This document shows positions 1-5,677 of a stretch of 8,357 nucleotides of DNA, in pieces. The first letter of the stretch is position 1. Each line of letters begins with the position of its first letter. The notes below the pieces were generated by a model that did no database searches, was not told the DNA's origin, and saw only the letters and a program-made list of their open reading frames with translations. The translations under genes and the position numbers were made by a program. Source of the DNA: an uncultured Desulfobacterales bacterium (GTDB taxonomy: Bacteria; Desulfobacterota; Desulfobacteria; Desulfobacterales; JAFDCJ01); the NCBI GenBank assembly GCA_945787595.1, contig CALZJV010000260.1:1-8357 (forward strand). The letters are read 5' to 3'.

Positions 1-254
1 CGCGTGTACGTGGTGCCAAACCATTGCATGGCTTTGGACAGATTCGCACGCCTCGTTTTTAGCAGCATGTGATAATGGTTGTCCATTAAAACATAGGCAA
101 AGATATCCACTGCCAATCGCTCGGATAAATCTCCAATAGTATCTAAAAACTGCCAACGATCTGTATTGTCATAAAAAATATCGCCCTGCTCGTTACCCCG
201 GGATAATATGTGATAAAGTGCCCCCTCGTATTCTATCCGCCATGCTCTGCCCAT
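1..254 (-). CDS. REP-associated HUH transposase (RAYT, Y1_Tnp superfamily), N-terminal part
   Basis: This reads as the first 84 codons of a RAYT-type transposase; the rest lies beyond the left edge of the window. The family is related to IS200/IS605 TnpA. It is a single-strand nuclease with an HUH histidine pair and a catalytic tyrosine, and it acts on REP-type hairpins. Visible here are the family's opening (MGRAWRIEYEGALYHILSRG), the GNEQGDIF segment, and the metal-binding HUH motif in MDNHYHML, where H-Y-H forms the pair. The tyrosine would lie downstream and cannot be checked. The ATG at 254 fits the usual family start, and an in-frame TGA sits 15 codons upstream. A TTGACA lies about 30 nt upstream (284-289), but no good -10 follows it. 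No REP palindromes are evident beside the gene. Whether the full gene is intact is unknown. Confidence 0.9.
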   Translation of the reverse strand, partial: MGRAWRIEYEGALYHILSRGNEQGDIFYDNTDRWQFLDTIGDLSERLAVDIFAYVLMDNHYHMLLKTRRANLSKAMQWFGTTYT

Positions 255-292
255 AGAAGATGCGTATCCAATTAAAGTATAGTTGTCAATAT

Positions 293-436
293 CTATTCAC
301 AATTCAAGGTTTGACACCTATTTTCGGTCAGCGAGTTCCAGAGGTGATCCAAATCAAGATCCTCTGGGTCCGGATTTTTATATCTCGCGATAGGTGCTAG
401 GCCGTTGCCAAAAATAATCGTTTTCGGGCGTTTCAG
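293..436 (-). other. Overlapping coding-looking stretch, +1 frame to the end of the secreted protein
   Basis: A 48-codon open stretch runs from a CTG at 436 to a TAG at 293. It overlaps the last 59 bases of the secreted-protein gene in a different frame. It contains KTIIFGNGLAPIARYK and then NPDPEDLDLDHLWNSLTE. The second segment has the D-x-D-x-D-x-L-x-N spacing of bacterial calcium-binding (TSP3/EF-hand-like) repeats. It has no standard start codon and no ribosome binding site. It could be the original C-terminus of the upstream gene, lost by a frameshift, or the relic of a separate gene, or chance. The resemblance is weak and rests on inspection only. Confidence 0.25.
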
Positions 437-989
437 GCTCTGAATCCACTTTTGAAAACCCCGTTTCTAAGCTGAATATAATATGAAGGCCTTCGAACGT
501 GAAACGGGTTTCCAGGGGGCTGCTTGGCACAATACCAATAAATCCTTTTTCAGTATACATAACAAACGGTTTTGATTGAGGCGTTGTTAAAGAAACGGAC
601 ATATCGAAGTTACCAGTCGTTATCCCTTGCCCAAACCATACGACTGCCTTCCGAATGTTTTTCGAATCAGTGGGATGTGCACGCTCAAACGACCAGTCGT
701 CCGAAAATGCGTGAGGTTGAACCGCAATTAAATTAAACCCGCCGATTCCGTCACTTTCACCCGTGTAGATGATTAAATTGTCGGGATTATCCAAATAGGA
801 GGTATTCGATTTATAGCCGTCCGGAATGTTGCTAAACGAGGTCCCATCCTTAAGTTTCAAAAAATCTATAACTGTATCCGGATGGTCAAACATTGAATAA
901 AAAACATCTGGATCCGTGATAACCGTGGCTGAAAAAGCAATTGGCGTCATCAAAATACTGATTAATAGGGATAAAGCTAATTTTTTCAA
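378..989 (-). CDS. Small secreted protein of unknown function, TTG start
   Basis: The start is placed at the TTG at 989, not at the ATG 28 codons upstream, because a perfect AGGAGGT (995-1001) sits five bases before it. The protein then begins with a textbook signal peptide: two lysines, the hydrophobic run LALSLLISILMTPIAF, and an SA cleavage site. The mature part is about 180 residues, with no cysteine and no membrane segment. It has a beta-rich look, including IDFLKLKDGTSFSNIPDGY near the start and the segments FDMSVSLTTPQSKPFVMY and KGFIGIVPSSPLETRFTFEG. This pattern recalls the exported, jelly-roll-like domains of PEP-CTERM proteins, but no PEP-CTERM anchor is present and I assign no function. 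It is predicted to be periplasmic or extracellular. It is a single-gene unit, transcribed toward the RAYT gene. The C-terminal end may have been altered by a frameshift, because another frame stays open past the stop. Confidence 0.75.
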   Translation of the reverse strand: MKKLALSLLISILMTPIAFSATVITDPDVFYSMFDHPDTVIDFLKLKDGTSFSNIPDGYKSNTSYLDNPDNLIIYTGESDGIGGFNLIAVQPHAFSDDWSFERAHPTDSKNIRKAVVWFGQGITTGNFDMSVSLTTPQSKPFVMYTEKGFIGIVPSSPLETRFTFEGLHIIFSLETGFSKVDSEPETPENDYFWQRPSTYREI

Positions 990-994
990 TTTGC

Positions 995-1001
995 ACCTCC
1001 T
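995..1001 (-). promoter_or_regulatory. Strong Shine-Dalgarno that fixes a TTG start
   Basis: On the minus strand AGGAGGT is followed after five bases by TTG AAA AAA. It is the best ribosome binding site in the window. It moves the start of the secreted protein to 989, which places the signal peptide exactly at the N-terminus. Confidence 0.85.
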
Positions 1002-1108
1002 AACCGGCAGTATTATCATGTCCTTTGTTAGATAATCTTGCCGCAACATTTCATCCTCACTTTCAAATTGCAATAATCATGCTGAACCCCAATTTTAATA
1101 AAAACAAT

Positions 1109-1136
1109 ATTATAACAGACAGTTAACAATATTGTT
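1109..1136 (-). promoter_or_regulatory. Candidate extended -10 promoter with a palindrome over the -35 region
   Basis: Reading on the minus strand toward the secreted-protein gene, TGTTATAAT (1109-1117) is a perfect extended -10 element. No good -35 lies at the right distance. Instead a perfect 12-bp palindrome, AACAATATTGTT (1125-1136), occupies that place. The 9-mer AACAATATT recurs at 1103-1111, 22 bp away, about two helix turns. This arrangement suits a regulated promoter, with the palindrome as operator, but it lies in AT-rich DNA where such matches are common. Confidence 0.4.
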
Positions 1137-1155
1137 GCTTCGGGAAATCTTAGAC

Positions 1156-1199
1156 GTTGTGGAATAAACCACTAGATATTGTGAAATACTTTCCACAAC
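1156..1199. repeat. 9-bp inverted repeat with 28-bp spacer? (GTTGTGGAA / TTCCACAAC)
   Basis: GTTGTGGAA (1156-1164) and TTCCACAAC (1191-1199) are exact inverted copies separated by 26 bp. They lie in the gene-free interval 990-1241, between the promoter of the secreted protein and the 21-bp palindrome. They could be a second pair of half-sites for a regulator or a weak stem. Nothing more in this interval looks like a gene. Confidence 0.35.
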
Positions 1200-1214
1200 T
1201 TGAGATTTGAAAAG

Positions 1215-1235
1215 TTGGTATAACTGTTATACCAA
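1215..1235. promoter_or_regulatory. Perfect 21-bp palindrome, operator-like
   Basis: TTGGTATAAC-T-GTTATACCAA has perfect 10-bp arms around one central base. A TTGG...CCAA edge with GT/AC steps is the form typical of operators for FadR-type GntR regulators, but the regulator cannot be named from this alone. A TTGAAA (1207-1212) and a GATAAT (1236-1241) flank it, so it would overlap a plus-strand promoter. The only plus-strand frame after it is the short orphan fragment at 1242. The palindrome is seen directly; its role is inferred. Confidence 0.6.
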
Positions 1236-1241
1236 GATAAT

Positions 1242-1349
1242 GTGGGGTTCAAATACGACAAAGAAAAATGTGAAAGATGGCAGATCTTTCATGCAAGGGC
1301 GGGGTATGAATTGCCGGAGGCAAGAAGTGGTGTTTTAAAAAAAATCTCA
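1242..1349 (+). pseudogene. Orphan N-terminal reading frame after the palindrome, probably truncated
   Basis: A plus-strand frame opens at GTG 1242 (an ATG overlaps it at 1240 in another frame). It reads like real protein for about 34 residues: GFKYDKEKCERWQIFHARAG and then YELPEARSGVLKK. After that it runs into the tail end of darB on the opposite strand and ends at 1433 in a shadow of that gene. An in-frame TAA lies 21 bases before the GTG, and no clear Shine-Dalgarno is present. My reading is the 5' remnant of a gene whose operator was the palindrome at 1215-1235 and whose body was replaced when the darB segment arrived. I do not recognise the family. It could also be a fortuitous frame. 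Confidence 0.3.
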
Positions 1350-1364
1350 CTATACCGCAGTAAG
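1337..1364 (-). terminator. Possible rho-independent terminator of darB
   Basis: On the minus strand CTTACT-gcggtat-AGTGAG forms a six-pair stem with one G-U, overlapping the darB stop codon. An A and eight T residues follow it. The stem is short, but the T-run and position fit the end of the darA-darB transcript. Confidence 0.45.
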
Positions 1365-2495
1365 CATCATGTAGCAGTGGGAAAAGCGGCCGCTTTCTGG
1401 AATAAAGCAAAGCAGTTTTTGGCCCTTTTTTAACTTGCTGGAATTAAACAGCTCTTCCATTATAATATAGATGGAGGCACTTCCGGTGTTACCTTTTTTA
1501 GTAAGGTTTGTAAACCATCTTTCATATGGAATCTCAAAATTGATATTTTTCATACCGTTGTAAAATTTGTCCCTGAAATATCCTGAAGAATAATGAGGAA
1601 GGAACCAGTCTATCTCTTCCGGTTTAATTTTATGCTTTTTAATAACACTGGCAAGAGCTTTGTCCATCGCTGTTTCTACTATTTCCCTGGCAAGTAATTT
1701 TGTATCCTGCTTTATTAAGAATTTATATTGCTCAGCCACAGGATCGATTGACTCGATTTCTCGCCAGCCGGTCATTGTTCCGTCTTCATTTTTTACGCCA
1801 CCTGCATACATACAGGTTTGAAACTGTCCTGCATACGAAATATTTTCTATCCAGTCTATTTTAAGCGAGATACGATCTTTGTTTTTTTCACCTGAGAGAA
1901 ATACTGCACCGGCGCCATCTGAAAGCATCCACCTTAAAAACTCTGCATCAAATGCACGTATCGGTTTTTCTTCAAGATCGGTATCAGGCACTATATCGGC
2001 AGCAAAAAAAGCTGCCCTTGAATAGGATGAGGCAAGGTCGGAACCGACTGCCACTGCATTTTTTGTGCTGTCTGTCGCAACATTCATATAAGCATATTTT
2101 AGGGCTGTCATTCCACAAATGCAGATACCCGAAGTCGTTACTGCGTCACATGGGGGCAAACCAAGTTCACCCAACACCATAAGTGCATGCCCCGGGAATA
2201 AAAGATCGGGAGTCGTCGTTCCGCAACTCAAGCACTCTATATCATCAAGGGAAAAATTTTCGTAGGGATTGAGTTTTCGCACTGCCTCAGCAGCAAGCTG
2301 GGCATTTGTGTGTGTCAGTTTCCCTGTTGCTCGATCAATAGCATAGTGGCGGGTTTCAATCTTATTATTTCTGAGCATTATCCTTTTTGTTCTAGAGGGG
2401 ATATCGTTTATCCTGCCAAGCACGTCTTCAATCTGGTCGTTATTTACAGGGTCATGGGGTAAAAATGCAGTTATATCATTAATGTAAACGTTCAT
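1350..2495 (-). CDS. darB: DarB-type ketosynthase (KAS III-like), dialkylresorcinol / cyclohexanedione synthesis
   Basis: DarB and its relative StlD join two acyl thioesters head to head and cyclise them to a 1,3-cyclohexanedione, the precursor of dialkylresorcinols and related stilbenes. The 381-residue length fits a full ketosynthase of the thiolase fold. The N-terminus has the family's own pattern (MNVYINDITAFLPHDPVNND, then PSRTKRIMLRNNKIETRHYA), which ordinary FabH lacks. The catalytic triad is complete: Cys125 in SGICICGMTAL (the first Cys aligns with FabH Cys112), His301 in LPHYSSGYF and Asn336 in KKGNTGSAS. An AAGGA seven bases before the ATG is the ribosome binding site, and the inverted-repeat element 2506-2632 abuts it. 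darA lies upstream on the same strand, 208 bp away because of that element. Identification as DarB-like rests on the sequence plus the darA neighbour. The acyl substrates cannot be read, and no acyl carrier protein gene is present here. Confidence 0.85.
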   Translation of the reverse strand: MNVYINDITAFLPHDPVNNDQIEDVLGRINDIPSRTKRIMLRNNKIETRHYAIDRATGKLTHTNAQLAAEAVRKLNPYENFSLDDIECLSCGTTTPDLLFPGHALMVLGELGLPPCDAVTTSGICICGMTALKYAYMNVATDSTKNAVAVGSDLASSYSRAAFFAADIVPDTDLEEKPIRAFDAEFLRWMLSDGAGAVFLSGEKNKDRISLKIDWIENISYAGQFQTCMYAGGVKNEDGTMTGWREIESIDPVAEQYKFLIKQDTKLLAREIVETAMDKALASVIKKHKIKPEEIDWFLPHYSSGYFRDKFYNGMKNINFEIPYERWFTNLTKKGNTGSASIYIIMEELFNSSKLKKGQKLLCFIPESGRFSHCYMMLTAV

Positions 2496-2505
2496 TACTC
2501 AATCC

Positions 2506-2632
2506 TTAAGAGGCTGTCCGACAACCTCAAGAAAGCTGGTTTTCTATACTATATATGGACTAAATTAGAATTGCTACTACAGCATGTTGTGGTAGTAAAA
2601 CGCCGATTAGAGGTTGTCTGACAAGCTCTTAA
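2506..2632. mobile_element. MITE-like element (119 bp plus TTAA on each side) between darA and darB
   Basis: Two inverted arms of 23 bp, 2506-2528 and 2610-2632, match at 20 positions. The outer TTAA of each arm (2506-2509, 2629-2632) can be read as a target duplication. That leaves a 119-bp element with termini GAGGCTGTCCGACAACCTC and GAGGTTGTCTGACAAGCTC. Each terminus contains an inner palindrome of the form TGTC-N-GACA, a possible transposase site. The centre holds another hairpin, TTGCTACTACA-gcatgt-TGTGGTAGTAA (2571-2598), with two G-T pairs. It has no coding capacity, so it would need a transposase in trans. The GAGGCTGTC-type end recalls IS ends, but the parent element is not identified. 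Its left edge overlaps the darB Shine-Dalgarno by two bases. Confidence 0.7.
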
Positions 2633-2703
2633 TAGTGATAAAACCTGATGGATTCATCTATTTATAAATTCATCACGCTAATTTATTATCTTGTCTTTAA
2701 TTG

Positions 2704-3627
2704 TCAATGTTTTAATGAGTTTTGAGAAAAATATTCAACGGCATCTTTTATTTTTTTCCTGTTGACAATACGGGCAACAAAGGAAACAAAGGTCGCTAAA
2801 GGAGCAATTAGAAAAATTGCAAATAGCAGATAATAAAAGAAAAGGCGAACCCTGAACTTCCTTCTCGGGTCATTCGGACCACCTTTTTGAAGAATAAAAT
2901 TTGACCAGATTTTAAATATTTTCTGAATCCTATTTTCAAAAATAATATAAGAAGGGAGAACGCAGATAGCACCCTGCTCATTTAATAGCATCTGGTCTAG
3001 GTCTATTTTATCTTTTGATAGTTCTTTTAATATTATATGGCCGAACCGTTTTGCTTCTCTGATATCCTTTTCTGAGACTCCCGGACGGGGAAAAATTTTT
3101 AAGCACCGGTCTTTTTTTCCGGTAAACATCCAATGGGCTATGGTGACGATTCCAATAAGATTTAAGGCTTTATCCATTAAAACGATATTTCCGGAAATTT
3201 GCCCTCCCATATCATATATACGTGTTTTTACTTTTTCCTGTGCCAGCAGCCACATGTTGCGGCATCCAATAACGGTAACCACTGGTCGGTTCTTTATAAC
3301 TTTTTGAGCCTCGGAAGATTTTAAAAAAGCGGCAATAGGTATGGAAGGGGACATATACCATACGGTATATGCCAGAACAATTAGATCAAAATCATCATCC
3401 GCGTTAAAACTAAAAGGTTCCAGTTCGCAGGGAATTTCCAGGAATGATTCGGGAAAAACATCACAAAACTGCTGGCTGGTCCAGGGAAATGGAAATTTTT
3501 TTTTTGGCCTTAACTCCTCAAAAACCAGTGATACATCCTGACTTTTTTCCATAGGCGACAGGATTGATTTGATAATTTCAGTTAATTGACCAGTCTGAGA
3601 ATAATATACAACTAGAACCTTCTTCAT
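2704..3627 (-). CDS. darA: DarA-type flavodoxin-like protein, aromatising partner of DarB
   Basis: DarA (like StlC) is the partner of DarB that converts the cyclohexanedione into the resorcinol, probably with a flavin. The 307-residue product opens with a flavodoxin phosphate-binding loop, VVYYSQTGQLT (residues 6-16). It then has the family blocks FPFPWTSQQFCDVFPESF (45-62), DLIVLAYTVWYMSPSIP (81-97), TVIGCRNMWLLAQEKVK (118-134) and a GKKDR/FPRPGVSEKDI segment (170-189). A hydrophobic stretch of roughly residues 262-288 near the C-terminus (FFYYLLFAIFLIAPLATF) would hold it to the membrane, where lipophilic resorcinols would accumulate. The ATG at 3627 begins the protein at the flavin loop. 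Upstream only a GAGG about 15 bases away is visible, so translation may be weak. The gene is first in the minus-strand pair with darB, and its stop codon overlaps a TTGACA that might start a second transcript. Confidence 0.85.
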   Translation of the reverse strand: MKKVLVVYYSQTGQLTEIIKSILSPMEKSQDVSLVFEELRPKKKFPFPWTSQQFCDVFPESFLEIPCELEPFSFNADDDFDLIVLAYTVWYMSPSIPIAAFLKSSEAQKVIKNRPVVTVIGCRNMWLLAQEKVKTRIYDMGGQISGNIVLMDKALNLIGIVTIAHWMFTGKKDRCLKIFPRPGVSEKDIREAKRFGHIILKELSKDKIDLDQMLLNEQGAICVLPSYIIFENRIQKIFKIWSNFILQKGGPNDPRRKFRVRLFFYYLLFAIFLIAPLATFVSFVARIVNRKKIKDAVEYFSQNSLKH

Positions 3628-3719
3628 CTATATTAAGGGTATCCTCGATCAACTTTCAGTGAGATTCATATTTGTCAAACCAGAAACTCGACCACATATA
3701 AAAAGAAAAATCAACAAAA

Positions 3720-3870
3720 AAAGAATGCCGTCAACAAGGCTAGCTTGCACACACTGCCAGACGATGCGCTCAAAAAAGGTCTTAAACGCCTCAACACCCC
3801 AGCGGGCTCTGGCTTTGGAAAGCACGCTATGATTGGGAATATCGTCATCGATATCATAGTCTAAACAAAA
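3720..3870 (-). pseudogene. IS1182-type transposase fragment
   Basis: In one minus-strand frame this encodes LDYDIDDDIPNHSVLSKARA followed by RWGVEAFKTFFERIVWQC and VQASLVDG. It is the stretch near the N-terminus of IS1182-family transposases (DUF772 region), which normally continues into the DDE catalytic domain. Here similarity stops after VDG, where the frame enters T-rich sequence and ends at 3649. Toward its N-terminal side it is closed by an in-frame TGA a few codons before the match. About 50 codons survive of an expected 400 or more. It is a dead relic just upstream of darA, and marks past transposition at this edge of the dar pair. Confidence 0.75.
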
Positions 3871-3934
3871 GCCTTTAGTGGTATTTAATCACCAAGTTTT
3901 TTCCAATCCTTTGTGTTTGATGGGATTTATTACT

Positions 3935-4122
3935 CGCGTTCCTTTAAGCGCAAATTGTTCATTGCCGTTAATCCAGCAGATTCTCACATTCAGTCGTAAA
4001 GCGGAACAGGTTAGAAAACCTTTCTATATTCAGGATATTGTGACTGATTCAATGAAAAGGGAACGAATTTCAGTATCCATTTTCCTGAGCTTGACGGCGA
4101 TAGCCGAACAGAAGAAGAATAA
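3935..4122 (+). pseudogene. Sensor histidine kinase remnant with large internal deletion
   Basis: Two pieces of one kinase are found in different frames. The first (about 3935-4056, frame of 3968) reads LIQQILTFSRKAEQVRKPFY and then IQDIVTDS. This is the helix following the phospho-accepting H-box, which in this class usually reads LVKQILTFSRQ.EQ. The second (4054-4122, frame of 4060) reads EKGTNFSIHFPELDGDSRTE plus two Glu and a TAA. This is the last beta strand and tail of an HATPase_c domain. The N, G1 and G2 ATP-binding boxes and the H-box itself are missing, so it cannot be a kinase. The plus-strand open frame 3878-4162 that covers the first piece should not be read as a gene. The pieces suggest a deletion of most of the ATPase domain. 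Confidence 0.7.
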
Positions 4123-4201
4123 AATCCTTATTACCATAAAGTCAAAATATAAGAATGGATAATGGTTTACTTTTACATATCAGTAACGTAAAAAACGAAT
4201 A

Positions 4202-5164
4202 ATGATAAGGCTTTCAAATATAAAGGCGCTAAATATTGAAGCGACTTCGAGCTGCACTGCCCGCTGTCCTTTTTGCAGTCGTCAGCATAGGGTTCGCAAA
4301 TACGGTCCTCATCGAATCAGCTTGGCCAATTTTAAGAAATTACCAAAAGATCTCATAAAAGGATTGCATAGAATTACCTTTGCCGGCAATTTTGGGGATC
4401 TTTCCTGCAATCCGGAAATGGTTGGCATTTCGGCGTATACTAAAGGGATAAATGAAAAGATTGTACTTGGCGGTGAAACCAATGGCACGACCCAAAAGAA
4501 TAATTGGTGGTATGACTTTGGGAAATATTATCGCGATGGTATGATGGTCTTCGCCGTTGATGGTCTTTCCGATACCCACCACCTTCATCGGGTGGGAACG
4601 GATTTTGACACCGTTCTTGGAAATATCCGGGCATTTACCTCTTCCGGTGGTAGAGCGACCTGGAAGTTTATTGTTTTCGAGCACAACGAACACCAGATTA
4701 AACCCGCAGAAAAATTGGCTAAAGAAGCGGGATGCGATCAATTTCTCGTCATATCTTCAAGAGAGTATAATGAAACACTACGGAAACCTGAAACTTTGGA
4801 TTTCATGATCAAAAGAGACATATTTGAACTTTACAAAGATGAATCGATCACAGCATCCTGTAAACCTTTGGCCGATGGTTCCTTGTATATTGCTGCAGAT
4901 GGTACGGTACATCCCTGCTGTTTTGCTCATTGCATGTACATCACCGAGCATAGTGAGCAGTTTCGATTCATCTTGCAATTAATAGAAAAATACAAGGAAA
5001 GGATTAATTTCAAAACCCGTCCACTTCAGAATATTCTCGGTGGGCAGTATTTTCAAAACGTATTATCCTTGTCAAAGACCAATTCATACTGTCAGACAAA
5101 GTGCAATCTCCATAAAAAAAAAATTAGGCAGAAAATGGTTTTATATCATAAACACTTTAAATAA
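4202..5164 (+). CDS. Radical SAM protein with SPASM-like C-terminal cysteines
   Basis: Radical SAM enzymes cleave S-adenosylmethionine at a 4Fe-4S cluster to start radical chemistry. The cluster motif is C18-x3-C22-x2-C25 (SSCTARCPFCSRQHR), right at the N-terminus. Next come a GG-like GNFGDLSCNPEM stretch (62-73), an AVDGLSDTHHLHRVGTDF segment (118-135) typical of the barrel, and then a C-terminal cysteine set: C220, C239, C240, C244, C297 and C301. The block GSLYIAADGTVHPCC is characteristic of SPASM/twitch domains, which carry auxiliary clusters. SPASM enzymes act on peptides, proteins or sugars, but nothing nearby names a substrate. No precursor peptide is visible. The ATG at 4202 gives a full barrel start, although no convincing Shine-Dalgarno precedes it. 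The kinase remnant ends 79 bp upstream on the same strand. The end of the gene crosses an A10 run that may shift the true C-terminus. Confidence 0.85.
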   Translation: MIRLSNIKALNIEATSSCTARCPFCSRQHRVRKYGPHRISLANFKKLPKDLIKGLHRITFAGNFGDLSCNPEMVGISAYTKGINEKIVLGGETNGTTQKNNWWYDFGKYYRDGMMVFAVDGLSDTHHLHRVGTDFDTVLGNIRAFTSSGGRATWKFIVFEHNEHQIKPAEKLAKEAGCDQFLVISSREYNETLRKPETLDFMIKRDIFELYKDESITASCKPLADGSLYIAADGTVHPCCFAHCMYITEHSEQFRFILQLIEKYKERINFKTRPLQNILGGQYFQNVLSLSKTNSYCQTKCNLHKKKIRQKMVLYHKHFK

Positions 5165-5243
5165 AAAATTCGGTCCTATAAACAGAATCATCCGTCGGCT
5201 TATTAGTACCTATTTATTGAAATCACATCATGTTTGCAAATGA
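5112..5243 (+). other. Alternative C-terminal frame of the radical SAM gene beyond an A10 tract
   Basis: Ten A residues at 5114-5123 sit in the last part of the radical SAM gene. The annotated frame ends 13 codons later in KIRQKMVLYHKHFK. One base over, the frame stays open to 5243 and reads KKLGRKWFYIINTLNKKFGP followed by INRIIRRLISTYLLKSHH. This is basic and amphipathic, and looks more like protein than the annotated tail. Either a one-base change in the homopolymer shortened the gene, or slippage makes two products, or the read is wrong here. Confidence 0.3.
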
Positions 5244-5301
5244 TTTATGCCATAGCCAGATTGTATATTTTAGGAATGCCATCGATTTAAATAGAAAAGA
5301 C

Positions 5302-5354
5302 AGAGCGAAGCGATACCACAAATATTCAATCGTCAATATTCAATATTCAATCCC
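5302..5354 (+). repeat. Intergenic repeat element, copy 1: leader plus degenerate heptamers
   Basis: A leader AGAGCGAAGCGATACCA (5302-5318) is followed by 7-bp units AATATTC, AATCGTC, AATATTC, AATATTC and a final AATCCC. The same layout, with a leader matching at 14 of 17 positions and five 7-bp units ending in ATCCC, occurs at 7034-7085 in the same orientation. The pair looks like two copies of a dispersed element with a divergent repeat core. No function is known to me. Confidence 0.6.
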
Positions 5355-5366
5355 GGCTTGTCCGGG
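5352..5366. repeat. Small GC-rich hairpin after the heptamer array
   Basis: CCCGG-cttgt-CCGGG is a perfect five-pair stem directly adjoining the last heptamer. It is followed by TTGGGG rather than a T-run, so it is not a standard terminator. The copy at 7034-7085 does not have it. Confidence 0.5.
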
Positions 5367-5677
5367 TTGGGGTTGTGAATGGTTGCAAAAAGAAGGCAGA
5401 AGATGTGATCACCTACTTAAATTGATGGGAATTACACCACTTTTGGCCAATTTTGGACGGACTCCTCCCTTGGATCCCCAGGTTGTTTTTTTTATTACGA
5501 GGCATATATTTCTATGGGGTGTTGTGATATTCACCTATTTAGGTTCGTGTATACACTTTTTATGAAAAAGAGCATGAAAGCAAATGCATTCTTACAATAC
5601 CTGATAGATACTCATTGGTTTAAAGAGACAGTTGACCTTTATTTCAACAGCAAATACGAATCGAAATTGCTAAAAAA

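Larger units (their letters stand above)
5165..5677. other. 513-bp stretch between convergent genes with no convincing gene
   Basis: It lies between the radical SAM gene and the end of the methyltransferase. Its first 79 bases are the alternative tail described separately. Then come the heptamer repeat element (5302-5354) and a hairpin (5352-5366). The plus-strand open frames here (5230-5565 and 5514-5924) run through the repeat or into the methyltransferase on the other strand. They have no ribosome binding site and no recognisable motif, so I do not call them. From about 5400 to 5677 I see nothing identifiable. Confidence 0.6.

Noticed and set aside
1156..1199. DnaA boxes in TTCCACAAC / GTTGTGGAA
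   Set aside because: They match the DnaA consensus only partly, there are just two, and no replication gene is near.
2700..2707. TTGACA at the end of darA as a darB promoter
   Set aside because: No good -10 lies at the right distance. It is mentioned only as a possibility under darA.
3878..4162. 94-codon plus-strand open frame as a gene
   Set aside because: It combines a kinase fragment with an out-of-frame reading of the kinase C-terminus, so it is treated as a pseudogene.
4340..4978. Minus-strand frames inside the radical SAM gene, including one of 133 codons
   Set aside because: Antisense shadows of a gene with intact cluster motifs; no start signals.
5321..5354. CRISPR array
   Set aside because: Units are 7 bp without spacers, and no cas gene is present.
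5230..5565. 111-codon plus-strand open frame
   Set aside because: It is read straight through the heptamer repeats and the hairpin. Its residues (KYSIVNIQYSIPACPG) simply translate the repeat.
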